The notes below the pieces were generated by a model. That model was not told where the DNA came from. It saw only the letters and a list, made by a program, of their open reading frames with translations, and ran no database searches. Of a stretch of DNA of 64,000 nucleotides, positions 27,039 to 35,830 are shown in pieces. Each line of letters starts with the position of its first letter. Positions within the stretch are counted from its first letter, which is position 1. Source of the DNA: Candidatus Zixiibacteriota bacterium (GTDB taxonomy: Bacteria > Zixibacteria > MSB-5A5 > GN15 > JAAZOE01). The stretch covers positions 101,163 through 165,162 of the forward strand of contig JAZGGI010000026.1 in the NCBI GenBank assembly GCA_036480375.1. The letters run 5' to 3'. The translations under genes and the position numbers were made by a program.

Positions 27039-27853
27039 ATTGTAAAGAAGTTTTAAGACAATTGTATGAGATAATCGATAAAGAGGCCGGTGAAATTGAT
27101 TCCCGCAAAGTAGAAGAACATCTTAAGCTGTGCCGTCATTGCATGGCTCACTATGAATTTGAGCGAACTTTTAGAGCTTTCGTGATCGAAAAAGGCCGCA
27201 ATGTCGAGGACACCAGTTCTATAAAGAAATCAATCCGAAATCAACTCGACGCTATCGATGCCGCCGGGGAGGTCGGCCAAAAATCCCCTTTTAGATGGCA
27301 GGCAGTTAGTTTGGCTGCCGCCGCCGCTCTGATTATATGTATTATCGCGGCTTACTCACTAACCGATTTCCAAAATAATCTTACCTCAAATGAAAACGCC
27401 AACGAAGCCATCCTGGCGGACAGCCGCAACAGCGATATCGGCTACTTTATCGGGGCATTTTCAAATCACAAGTCGCATGAATCCAAGCCGGTCAGCCATG
27501 CCTCGCCGCTCGATTATCTTTATGATCTTACCGGCATAAGACTTGATCCGATTCCTGAGTTTTCACAGGATAATATTCTGTCCGTATCGGTCGATACGAT
27601 CATGAATATTCCCTTCGGTTGCCTGGAAATGCTGAATCAGGATAATGATCTGGTAACGGTTTTTATCGCTGCTGTCGATGATTACACCCTCCCTGAGCAT
27701 CCGCGCGGAATCATAGACGGTCATGAATATGTAGTACATCGCTGTGAAAAATGCACCCTGGTCGGCACCGAAAAGAAAGATTTAATCTTTATGGTTGTCT
27801 CGGGATCGGCCTGTCAGCCCAAAGAACTGGCTGATATGACCAGGTTCTTTTAA
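27035..27853 (+). CDS. Membrane anti-sigma factor with zinc-finger (zf-HC2) domain
   Basis: 272 residues. The N terminus carries the ZAS/zf-HC2 pattern E-E-H-L-K-L-C-R-H-C (His-x3-Cys-x2-Cys), which binds the ECF factor. One membrane helix follows at about residues 90-108 (A-A-A-A-L-I-I-C-I-I-A-A-Y). The outer domain of about 160 residues is of unknown fold. Translation starts at TTG 27035 with AAGGAG at 27021-27026, overlapping the sigma stop, so the two are coupled. Release by an envelope signal is the inferred mode. Confidence 0.88.
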   Translation: MNCKEVLRQLYEIIDKEAGEIDSRKVEEHLKLCRHCMAHYEFERTFRAFVIEKGRNVEDTSSIKKSIRNQLDAIDAAGEVGQKSPFRWQAVSLAAAAALIICIIAAYSLTDFQNNLTSNENANEAILADSRNSDIGYFIGAFSNHKSHESKPVSHASPLDYLYDLTGIRLDPIPEFSQDNILSVSVDTIMNIPFGCLEMLNQDNDLVTVFIAAVDDYTLPEHPRGIIDGHEYVVHRCEKCTLVGTEKKDLIFMVVSGSACQPKELADMTRFF

Positions 27854-27910
27854 TCAGGTATCCGTTATATTTCTAATTGCGCCGTTCATCGATATAACTT
27901 ATAAATCAAT

Positions 27911-28936
27911 ATGATTCTGCCGCGAAAGGTATTAATTTGCAGTCTTGTCTTGTATTTATTCGGCCCCCATCACGCTTTGGCCCGGCATATTCCCGATAAT
28001 ATAAAAGCCTGCCTTAATACAATCACCGCTAACATTTACAACGATCAATTTCAACAAGCCGAGGCTCTGATAGATTCCCTGAGTAATGACGGAAACGCTC
28101 GCCCGTTTGATTTTCTGTTTCGTTCGATTCTTTATCAATCACAGATGATGGCCGCGGAATCGAATTATCTTGAAGATCAATTTTTTGAATGCCTCGATAG
28201 CGTGGAAGCTTATAGTCGAATAAAGCTTGAATCCGGTCAGGATTCAGCCCTGGCTTATTATTTTTCCGGCCACAGCCACGCTTTTCGTTCTCTGTATCAG
28301 GGCCGGGCCGGACATACCTGGTCGGCTATCAAGAAAGCACTGGGCGCCCGAAAGGCGTACGACAGGGGATACAAAGCCGATTCGACTTTTCATGATATTG
28401 CTCTCGGATTGGGCTCTTATAAATACTGGAAAACGGTCAAAACCAAAACCCTTAATTGGACGCCCCTGTTCAAAAGCGAAAAAAGAAGAGGGATTGAACT
28501 CCTGCGGTTGGCGGCCGACTCCTCGGAAATTTCTCAAGACGCTTCCCGGGCGGCATTGATATGGGTATATATCAATGAAAAACAGTACGGACAGGCGTTG
28601 AGTTTGGCTATTGAAATGCAGGATAAATATCCCCACGGTCTGACATTCCTGTGGCCGCTGGGCCAGGCCTATTTCGAGCTGGGCGATTTTCGTCAGGCGA
28701 TAAGGATTTACAAAGAAATTAATGACAAATTATCGGTAGACCCGGGCAATTATTTCAATATTATTGAAGCCTCTTTTTATTTATTTCAGTGCTACAAATT
28801 TCAACGAATTGATCTGAAAAATGCCCGGATAAATATTTGTCACCTTGCCGAAGAGATACAAAGTCTGCCGATTCCCGAAGAGACTCAAAAGCGACAGAAG
28901 AAAAAGATCAATAAAATCATGAATGCCTGTAAATAA
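27911..28936 (+). CDS. Exported TPR-like helical protein, function unknown
   Basis: 341 residues. A signal peptide ends near H-A-L-A-R. The rest is helical with TPR-like pairs, for example A-L-A-Y-Y-F-S-G-H and W-P-L-G-Q-A-Y-F-E-L-G-D-F-R-Q-A-I-R-I-Y. It ends in a Lys-rich tail. It lies 57 bases after the anti-sigma gene and may be in the same transcript, which would tie it to the envelope response. Confidence 0.6.
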   Translation: MILPRKVLICSLVLYLFGPHHALARHIPDNIKACLNTITANIYNDQFQQAEALIDSLSNDGNARPFDFLFRSILYQSQMMAAESNYLEDQFFECLDSVEAYSRIKLESGQDSALAYYFSGHSHAFRSLYQGRAGHTWSAIKKALGARKAYDRGYKADSTFHDIALGLGSYKYWKTVKTKTLNWTPLFKSEKRRGIELLRLAADSSEISQDASRAALIWVYINEKQYGQALSLAIEMQDKYPHGLTFLWPLGQAYFELGDFRQAIRIYKEINDKLSVDPGNYFNIIEASFYLFQCYKFQRIDLKNARINICHLAEEIQSLPIPEETQKRQKKKINKIMNACK

Positions 28937-29060
28937 TTAAACCAGAATCAAATACTTGTTCAATTCATTGTAAATTTCCGTGACAATTGACCGAAATTAT
29001 AAAATAGCGACAGGGTAATATGGATGGGTACTGTGTTTAGAAAGGGCTAATTTCCTGTTT

Positions 29061-29927
29061 ATGGAAAATTATGTTGAGTCAAGCCGAGCGCTGGATAAAA
29101 TAATCTCTTCCATTGGTGAATTGCCGGCGATTCCGATAATTCTCTCGTCTCTGATGGGACTGACCGCGGACGTCAACGTCAATATTGAGAAAATTACCCA
29201 GGCTCTGATGTCGGATCAGTCATTGACTGCTCGAGTATTGAAATTATCCAATTCCTCGTTTTATGGCCGTTCCAAGGAAATTCAGTCACTGAAAGAAGCC
29301 GTTATCCTGCTCGGTTTCAAAACCCTGCGCTCTCTTGTCGTAGCCGCTTCAACCCATGGATTTTACACCAGAACCGGTGGAGAAAATCACAATAAACTCT
29401 GGGAACATACCCTGGCGACTGCTATCGCTTCTCGTTTAATAGCCAAAGCCGTCAATCACCCGCATATAGAAGAAGTCTTCATAGCGGGATTACTGCACGA
29501 TATCGGCAAACTTGTATTGCTCCAGAAAAAACAGAAAGAATACAATGTAGTAATTGAGATTGTCGAAAAATCCAATGGAAAATTCATGGAAATCGAGGAT
29601 GAAATATTCGGTTTCAATCATACCGATGCAGGACTGCTCATCCTCCATAAATGGTCGTTTCCCACCGCGCTAATCAATGCCGTCTTTGAGCATCACGATC
29701 CGATTGATTTGGAACAGGAGACTATGCCCTTATCTTTCATCGTCAACCTGGGTAATATTTTCGCCAAAAAATTACCGATCGGTTTTAACGATTACCGCCC
29801 GGAAGATTTATCCCAGGTACCCTCGTTTACTCATATCGGTCTGGACTTGGAACATCTCGAAGCAATGGAAAGCCTGATAGTCGAGCAATTCAATTATGAA
29901 CGCAGTATCCTGGCCGGCAAAAATTAA
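29061..29927 (+). CDS. HDOD-domain signalling protein
   Basis: 288 residues filled by one HDOD domain: G-E-L-P-A-I-P, then L-K-L-S-N-S-S-F-Y-G and A-V-I-L-L-G-F-K-T-L-R. A partial HD-like motif is seen in A-G-L-L-H-D-I-G-K-L-V. HDOD proteins act in chemotaxis-like and two-component pathways, generally as output or scaffold units. The H-D pair is retained here, so residual phosphohydrolase activity is possible. Confidence 0.88.
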   Translation: MENYVESSRALDKIISSIGELPAIPIILSSLMGLTADVNVNIEKITQALMSDQSLTARVLKLSNSSFYGRSKEIQSLKEAVILLGFKTLRSLVVAASTHGFYTRTGGENHNKLWEHTLATAIASRLIAKAVNHPHIEEVFIAGLLHDIGKLVLLQKKQKEYNVVIEIVEKSNGKFMEIEDEIFGFNHTDAGLLILHKWSFPTALINAVFEHHDPIDLEQETMPLSFIVNLGNIFAKKLPIGFNDYRPEDLSQVPSFTHIGLDLEHLEAMESLIVEQFNYERSILAGKN

Positions 29928-30010
29928 TTTTATGTAATTCCTTTAATTGTAAAATTCCCTTGTTTTAATTTTCCTTCCGTTGTATACTTGAGACAAATAT
30001 CGGATAAATT

Positions 30011-30085
30011 CCGTTGGGGGTGGCGATAACGGCCTGAGATCATACCCCCGAACCTGATCCGGGTAATGCCGGCGGAGGAAAACGG
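30011..30085 (+). ncRNA. TPP riboswitch (thi box)
   Basis: It contains the near-invariant parts GGGGGTGGC, CTGAGATCATACCC, GAACCTGATCCGGGTAATGCC and GGCGGAGGAA in order, with closing stem P1 formed by CCGTT (30011-30015) and AACGG (30081-30085). It binds thiamine pyrophosphate and controls the TonB receptor gene downstream. The gene lies 200 bases away, so the expression platform includes the structured element at 30151-30251. Confidence 0.95.
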
Positions 30086-30150
30086 TATGGCTATTTACAT
30101 TGTGCGGTCTCACCCGCCTGAATTTCTTTTAACTGAGCCTTACGATAAAA

Positions 30151-30251
30151 CTAACGTCGCCTGCCGTGTAATTTTTGTTTGCGGTGCCTGCATAGTGGTG
30201 TAGAGCACGGTATCGCGGGCATCAAACAGTCTAAGCGGCAGGCGGCCTTAG
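30151..30251 (+). other. Strongly structured 101-base leader element of unknown type
   Basis: The outer stem pairs 30151-30166 with 30236-30251, 15 pairs with one C-C mismatch. An inner stem pairs GTTTG (30177-30181) with CAAAC (30223-30227) and TGCCTGC (30185-30191) with GCGGGCA (30215-30221). It sits between the TPP riboswitch and the receptor gene and is not followed by a T-run. It could be an RNA regulator, an expression platform or a small inserted palindromic element. Confidence 0.6.
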
Positions 30252-30285
30252 ATAACCTTATTTCTCGAAGAGGGAGGGAAAAAGT

Positions 30286-32730
30286 ATGAAGCGGCGTTTT
30301 TTCTTCACGATTTTATTGATGGCTTGGTTTAGTTGCCACGGATATGCCGAAGAAATTCGGATAAACGGACAGGTAATAGATGAAAACAAATTGCCGATTG
30401 CCCATGTTAACGTGAAGTCGGAAAATATCGCACAAAACGTTCAAACGGATGAAAACGGTCGCTTTTCGGTTGTTCTCATTTCTTCCGGCTCATCGCGTTT
30501 AAACTTTTCGCATGCCGGTTACGTCCCCGCATCGGTTGATATCCATCCCGGCGATGACAATATCACTATTGCAATGACCACCCAGGTTCATCCAATGCAG
30601 GGAATTACCGTTACCGTTGGCCGAGCCGTCCCGGGGCAGTCTCCGGTTTCCTTTCAAAATATCAGCCGTGAGACAATCGACCGAGATATGGATATCGGTG
30701 AAGTGCCCGAACTTCTGGAACTAACCCCCAACCTGTATAGTTATTCCGATGCCGGAGGTGGACTCGGATACAGCTATCTCAGTATCCGGGGATTCAACGC
30801 CCGGCGGGCGCCGGTTTATATCAACGGCGTACCCCTCAACGACCCCGAAGACCATGCTCTTTATTTTATCGATCTTCCCGATTTCGCTTCGCATCTGGAC
30901 AACGTCCAGGTCCAGCGCGGCGTCGGCAACTCACTTTATGGCGATCCTTCGTTCGGAGGCTCCGTTAATCTCCTGACGAGCGTCCTGACTCACGATAGAC
31001 AAGCAGTCCTCGAAACCGGCTACGGCGGTTTCTGGCAGGATGGAAATAATATCGGATTGATGCGCAAGCAATCGGTTTTTTATTCCAGCGGACTTTTGGA
31101 CAACGGCTGGTCGTTATCGGGACGATGGGTCAAACAGTTTTCCGACGGTTATCGTGAAAACTCCTGGTATGACGGAACTGCCTATTATCTTTCTCTCGGT
31201 CGCGTAGATCCCAGGATGATTACAACCGTCAATATTTACGGCGGCCCGATCAAGACTCACGCCGCCTGGGACGGCATCGACCGACTTACCTTGTCGACGA
31301 ATCGCCGCGCCAATTGGTACACTTATAGCAATGAAACCGACAATTTCAACCAACCCCATTTTGAGCTGCACAATATCTATAACGTCTCCGAAAAAATGAC
31401 GCTCAATAACACCATCTATCATATTCGCGGCGAAGGTTTCTATGAGCAATTAAAAGGCGGTGAAGATTTATACGAATATAATTTATCCGAAACCAGCGGA
31501 GTTTTAACCAGCGATTTAGTCCGCCGTAAATGGGTCGAGAAATATCAGACGGGCATAAATAGTCACGTTGATTATAATGACGGCAAAAAACAGATTGTCC
31601 TCGGAGGGTCCTACTACTTCTTTGAATCGGAGCACTGGGGCGAAGTTATCTGGGCCGAAGAGTTAACCCCGTCGATTGTCAATGAAAAAGCTCCCTTCAA
31701 ATACTATGAATATTTTGGCAAATACCACAATATGTCAGCCTACACTTCTTTGAATTACGCTCTCAATGATCGTGTCAATCTATCCGGCAATATTCAGTTG
31801 CGTTATTTGTACAAAAATATCCATATCACGCCCCAGGGAATATTCGACCCGACCATGTATGCCCTCGACTGGCTGTTTCTATCTCCGCGGGTGGGAATTA
31901 ATTATTCCCACAATGACAAGTTGTCGTCCTATTTCAGTTTCTCAGTTGCCTCACATGAACCGAACGATGACATGATCGATGACGCCGACGATCCCTTTGA
32001 TGCGCCGCGGCTGGACATCATCGACGATAGTATAATTCCCGTCGTGTACGGTAACGCCACCGTCGGATCGGAACGGATTTATGATTTCGAGCTCGGCGTC
32101 AATTACCGTATCTCAGAATTGACTTTGGACGGCAACCTGTTCTGGATGGAATACCGCAACGCCCTCGTCCCTGACGGCGGATTGACCGATGATGGCTTCC
32201 CCACGTATGGTAACGCCGAACGGTCATTGCATCGCGGGATAGAATTGGCCGGGGCGTATAAAATCCGAGATAACCTGCAAGTCGAAGGCAATATCGCTCT
32301 CAATGATTTCTGGATCAAAGAATACGATCAGCATAATTGGGACGGCACGATAACCCAACATCAAGATGTAGCCACGCCCAATTTCCCCAAATATATCACC
32401 AATCTGGCTTTTGATTATTCAATCGGCGCCTTCGAATTCGTTTATCGCATCCGCGCCGTGGGGCGTCAGTTTATTTCTCTCGATGGCCGCTATACCGATG
32501 TTGAAGGCGAATCGGTTGATATATCCATCGCGCCTTCTACCATTTCATCATTGAAGGCAATTATGAACCTGGGAACCTTGCTAAACGCGACCAACTTTCA
32601 AATAGAAGGTCGAGTCAATAATCTCTTTAACGAAAAGTATGAGACTTTCGGTTATCGTTGGGGAGATTATTTCGCCTACTGGCCGGCCGCCGAAAGAAAC
32701 TGGTTTGTCAATTTGAAAATGACTATATAA
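30286..32730 (+). CDS. TonB-dependent outer-membrane receptor, probably for thiamine compounds
   Basis: 814 residues. After a signal peptide (about 1-21) comes a carboxypeptidase-regulatory-like domain (I-N-G-Q-V-I-D-E-N-K-L-P-I-A, about 25-105). A plug domain follows (S-I-R-G-F-N-A-R-R-A-P-V-Y-I-N-G-V-P) and then a 22-stranded-type barrel ending with aromatic strands. The leader TPP riboswitch predicts uptake of thiamine, its phosphates or a precursor. The inner-membrane partner is probably the next gene, whose ATG follows the stop by six bases. No TonB box sequence was identified with confidence. Confidence 0.9.
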   Translation: MKRRFFFTILLMAWFSCHGYAEEIRINGQVIDENKLPIAHVNVKSENIAQNVQTDENGRFSVVLISSGSSRLNFSHAGYVPASVDIHPGDDNITIAMTTQVHPMQGITVTVGRAVPGQSPVSFQNISRETIDRDMDIGEVPELLELTPNLYSYSDAGGGLGYSYLSIRGFNARRAPVYINGVPLNDPEDHALYFIDLPDFASHLDNVQVQRGVGNSLYGDPSFGGSVNLLTSVLTHDRQAVLETGYGGFWQDGNNIGLMRKQSVFYSSGLLDNGWSLSGRWVKQFSDGYRENSWYDGTAYYLSLGRVDPRMITTVNIYGGPIKTHAAWDGIDRLTLSTNRRANWYTYSNETDNFNQPHFELHNIYNVSEKMTLNNTIYHIRGEGFYEQLKGGEDLYEYNLSETSGVLTSDLVRRKWVEKYQTGINSHVDYNDGKKQIVLGGSYYFFESEHWGEVIWAEELTPSIVNEKAPFKYYEYFGKYHNMSAYTSLNYALNDRVNLSGNIQLRYLYKNIHITPQGIFDPTMYALDWLFLSPRVGINYSHNDKLSSYFSFSVASHEPNDDMIDDADDPFDAPRLDIIDDSIIPVVYGNATVGSERIYDFELGVNYRISELTLDGNLFWMEYRNALVPDGGLTDDGFPTYGNAERSLHRGIELAGAYKIRDNLQVEGNIALNDFWIKEYDQHNWDGTITQHQDVATPNFPKYITNLAFDYSIGAFEFVYRIRAVGRQFISLDGRYTDVEGESVDISIAPSTISSLKAIMNLGTLLNATNFQIEGRVNNLFNEKYETFGYRWGDYFAYWPAAERNWFVNLKMTI

Positions 32731-32736
32731 TATCTC

Positions 32737-34113
32737 ATGCTGAGCTGGTTTGACAGCGGCCTGATTTATCTCTATTTGGCTTCGTTACTTATCTTCGCCC
32801 TGATTGGGCTGAAAAGAAAAAACGGCACTCGCGAAAACCTGATTCTGGCCGGGAGACGCCTCACGCTCCCGGCCTTTGTCGCGACTCTCGTTTCCACGTG
32901 GTATGGAGGCATTCTCGGAGTTGGAGAATTCTCGTTTCTTTACGGTATTTCCAACTGGCTCGTCTTCGGCATCCCGTATTACCTCGCGGCGGCCATATTC
33001 GCGATATTTCTGGCCAAACGCGCCCGGTCGTCGGCTGAAATTACTATCCCGGAGAGATTATACAAATTCTACGGACCGGCTGCCTCCGTCGCCGGGTCAT
33101 CGATTCTCATCATCGTCACTTTGCCGGTCGCCTATGTTCTCATGGTTGGCGTTCTGTTAAATATTATTTTCTCCATCCCAATCTGGGTCGGCATTATCGG
33201 TGGGACGTTTTTTTCGGTAATCTATGTCATGACCGGTGGTTTCCGCGCTGTTATATGGACCGACGTCTTTCAATTCATCCTGATGTTTGTCGGCTTTATA
33301 ATTCTCCTGGTTTTCTGCTTCACCTCCTTCGGCGGTTTTGAATATTTAAAATTCAATCTACCCGAGACCCACTTTACCGCTTCGGGAGGCAACAGTGTCG
33401 GGTACATCGCTCTCTGGTATATAATCGCCCTGGCGACTTTGGTTGAACCGGCTTTTTATCAACGCTGTTTCGCGGCCAAATCGGAAGCCATCGCGCGAAA
33501 AGGTATCTTTGTTTCGATCCTGTTCTGGATGTTTTTTGACCTCATGACGACTACATGCGGACTCTATGCCCGAGCGATCCTGCCCCATCTCGATAATCCT
33601 GTGGCCGCCTATCCGTCTCTGGCAATGACGATCCTGCCCGCCGGGCTTCTGGGCCTTTTTCTGTTGTCACTTCTGGCGACAATTATGTCAACCGTCGATT
33701 CCTATATGTTTTTGGCCGCGACGACTATCAGCCATGACCTGTTCTGGAGATTCAAGAAATTCGACGAATCCGGAATCGGGCGTTACACCGCCCTCGGTCT
33801 TCTGATATCATCAATCGGCACAATCGGCATCGCGATTGTCTCCGACTCGGTCGTGGATATCTGGCATGATTTCGGATCGGTCGGTACAGCGGCGTTACTT
33901 CTGCCTCTTCTTACATCATACTGGGGCAGATACAAATTCTCCAATCGCGGCGCGCTGTTATCCATCATCCTTTCCTCGACTTTGACGGCTTTGGGCTTAT
34001 TCTATCCCCGCCTCTCCGGTCAAAACGAATATCTCTTCGGCATCGAACCGATCTTCATCGGCCTGGCCGTATCGCTAATTATGTTTTTCATTACCCGAAC
34101 AAAAAAATATTGA
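32737..34113 (+). CDS. Sodium:solute symporter (SSS family), probable thiamine-pathway transporter
   Basis: 458 residues with about thirteen membrane helices in the LeuT-like SSS fold, and a helix 1 with T-W-Y-G-G-I-L-G-V-G-E-F. It is close in type to PanF/PutP. Translation is closely linked to the TonB receptor and thus under the same TPP riboswitch. SSS members of this kind have been proposed as thiamine or hydroxymethylpyrimidine transporters (ThiV). The exact substrate is inferred from regulation only. Confidence 0.82.
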   Translation: MLSWFDSGLIYLYLASLLIFALIGLKRKNGTRENLILAGRRLTLPAFVATLVSTWYGGILGVGEFSFLYGISNWLVFGIPYYLAAAIFAIFLAKRARSSAEITIPERLYKFYGPAASVAGSSILIIVTLPVAYVLMVGVLLNIIFSIPIWVGIIGGTFFSVIYVMTGGFRAVIWTDVFQFILMFVGFIILLVFCFTSFGGFEYLKFNLPETHFTASGGNSVGYIALWYIIALATLVEPAFYQRCFAAKSEAIARKGIFVSILFWMFFDLMTTTCGLYARAILPHLDNPVAAYPSLAMTILPAGLLGLFLLSLLATIMSTVDSYMFLAATTISHDLFWRFKKFDESGIGRYTALGLLISSIGTIGIAIVSDSVVDIWHDFGSVGTAALLLPLLTSYWGRYKFSNRGALLSIILSSTLTALGLFYPRLSGQNEYLFGIEPIFIGLAVSLIMFFITRTKKY

Positions 34114-34295
34114 TACCATAAAAAAACCGTCCGGCCAATTCAATAATGATTGAATTATATATAAATTGTTGCGCCCAGTATGTAATCATGATATTTTGGG
34201 CATAACCGGTAATTCAATTAATGTATCCGGTCGTAAATAAAATAATTGATAGCCGAAGATCAGAGTGGTTAAATGTTGCGCCGAGTTAATGGAGA

Positions 34296-34328
34296 CAGGA
34301 GTTGAGGGAAGGCTCCTGCCTGTTTATT
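34296..34328 (+). terminator. Possible terminator after the thiamine-uptake genes
   Basis: CAGGAG (34296-34301) pairs with CTCCTG (34313-34318), and a T-rich run follows (TGTTTATTTT). It is 180 bases past the symporter stop, so the link is uncertain. Confidence 0.35.
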
Positions 34329-34441
34329 TTGGGGTAAGTTTTTATAAGTCCTGCCCGAAAACTATGCAACCCAAATCCATAAATCAGACTAAGAACTATT
34401 ATAACAATAAGTTATGAGAATTTTAAGCCAATTGCCAATTT

Positions 34442-34622
34442 CTTATTAAAATTTAGGCCCCAAATTTAAATAACGATTTTCTTATTAAAAAAACTTAAAT
34501 AAAGATTTCCTTATTAAAATTTAAGCCGATAATTTAAATAAGAGCTTGATTTTTGACGCCTTATTAAAATTTTGTGCATAAGAAATAGTCTTATTAAAGA
34601 AAACGCTTGAATTTTTAATAAG
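34442..34622 (+). repeat. Array of CTTATTAAA words upstream of the Fic gene
   Basis: Five direct copies start at 34442, 34481, 34510, 34560 and 34590, with one inverted copy (TTTAATAAG) at 34614-34622. Spacings of 39, 29, 50 and 30 bases are near multiples of a helical turn. Between copies, AAATTTAAATAA-like words recur and read as partial inverse partners. The array ends 36 bases before the Fic start. It is probably an operator array; the Fic protein itself has a C-terminal winged helix. Confidence 0.7.
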
Positions 34623-34658
34623 GAGTTATTATAATTAGAACAAATAAGTGAGGGAATT

Positions 34659-35828
34659 ATGAATCGAGGACAAACGGGTAAATACATTACAATCTCAACG
34701 GCGGGCGAAAATTGCAGTGCATTTATTCCAAATCCACTCCCCCCTGACCCCGAAATAAAAATAAATGCTGAGTTGCATGATCTGTCAGATAATGCCCTTT
34801 GGGCCCTTGGGCAGCTGGACGGACTCACTAAAATATTGCCCGAATCATCATTGTTTCTTTATATGTACGTCCACAAGGAGGCAGTACTCTCATCTCAGAT
34901 TGAGGGCACCCAATCATCGCTATCCGACCTTCTACTGCATGAATCGGAAGAATTGCCCGGAGTGCCCGGGGATGACGATGTCCAGATTACGTCCAACTAT
35001 ATTGCGGCGATGAACCACGGGCTGGATCGGGTTCGCCAGAATTTTCCAATTTCTTCACGATTGATCCGCGAGATACATGAAGTCCTCCTATCCCGCGGGA
35101 GAGGTAGCGATAAGAATCCAGGTGAATTTCGCCGGTCACAGAATTGGATTGGTGGGACGAGGCCCGGAAATGCCAGATTCGTGCCTCCGCCCCCGGAATT
35201 TATTGCCGAGGGCATGAGCAATCTCGAAAAATATATACACAATGATCCGGTCTCAACGCCGACTCTTTTAAAGGCAGCCATTAGCCATGTTCAGTTTGAG
35301 ACTATCCATCCATTTCTTGACGGAAACGGTCGTCTGGGAAGGCTTTTAATTACGCTTCTTTTGTGCTCGGAGAGAAAATTGAGGCAACCAATGCTTTATT
35401 TAAGTCTCTTCTTCAAAACGCACAGGGAAGAATATTATAAATTGCTTCAGCGTGTTCGGACCGACGGCGAGTGGAAAGAATGGGTTGAATTTTTTATGAC
35501 TGGAGTTTTGGAAACATCAAATCAGGCTGTTGATACTGCGCGGCGTTTAATTAAATTATTTGAATCCGACGGAGAAAAAATAAAAAAAGGCGGCCGTCGC
35601 GCGGGTTCAGCGCTGCGGGCGTTTAACTGTTTGCAAAATTATCCTGTCTCGACAATTAAGAAGATTGCAAAAGAGTCGGGACTGTCTATCCCTACAGTGA
35701 ATAGGGTATTGCAGTCTTTGATTAAGATGGGAATTGTGAGAGAAATCACCGATCGCCGCCGCAATCGCCGTTTTGTCTATGATGAATATCTGAAAATCCT
35801 CAGCGAAGGAACAGAACCGATTGGGTAA
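34659..35828 (+). CDS. Fic-family AMP-transferase with C-terminal winged helix
   Basis: 389 residues. The N-terminal part contains the inhibitory helix motif S-S-Q-I-E-G (S/T-x3-E-G/N), which marks a class II, self-restrained Fic. The Fic core has the complete active motif H-P-F-L-D-G-N-G-R-L-G-R. Residues from about 315 form a winged helix (T-I-K-K-I-A-K-E-S-G-L-S-I-P-T-V-N-R-V-L). Fic enzymes transfer AMP to target hydroxyls. The ribosome-binding site GAGGGA precedes ATG. The SIR2 gene begins two bases after its stop. Confidence 0.92.
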   Translation: MNRGQTGKYITISTAGENCSAFIPNPLPPDPEIKINAELHDLSDNALWALGQLDGLTKILPESSLFLYMYVHKEAVLSSQIEGTQSSLSDLLLHESEELPGVPGDDDVQITSNYIAAMNHGLDRVRQNFPISSRLIREIHEVLLSRGRGSDKNPGEFRRSQNWIGGTRPGNARFVPPPPEFIAEGMSNLEKYIHNDPVSTPTLLKAAISHVQFETIHPFLDGNGRLGRLLITLLLCSERKLRQPMLYLSLFFKTHREEYYKLLQRVRTDGEWKEWVEFFMTGVLETSNQAVDTARRLIKLFESDGEKIKKGGRRAGSALRAFNCLQNYPVSTIKKIAKESGLSIPTVNRVLQSLIKMGIVREITDRRRNRRFVYDEYLKILSEGTEPIG

Positions 35829-35830
35829 AG

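Noticed and set aside
34442..34622. CTTATTAAA array as a CRISPR
   Set aside because: The repeated word is only 9 bases, spacings vary and include an inverted copy, and no cas genes are present.
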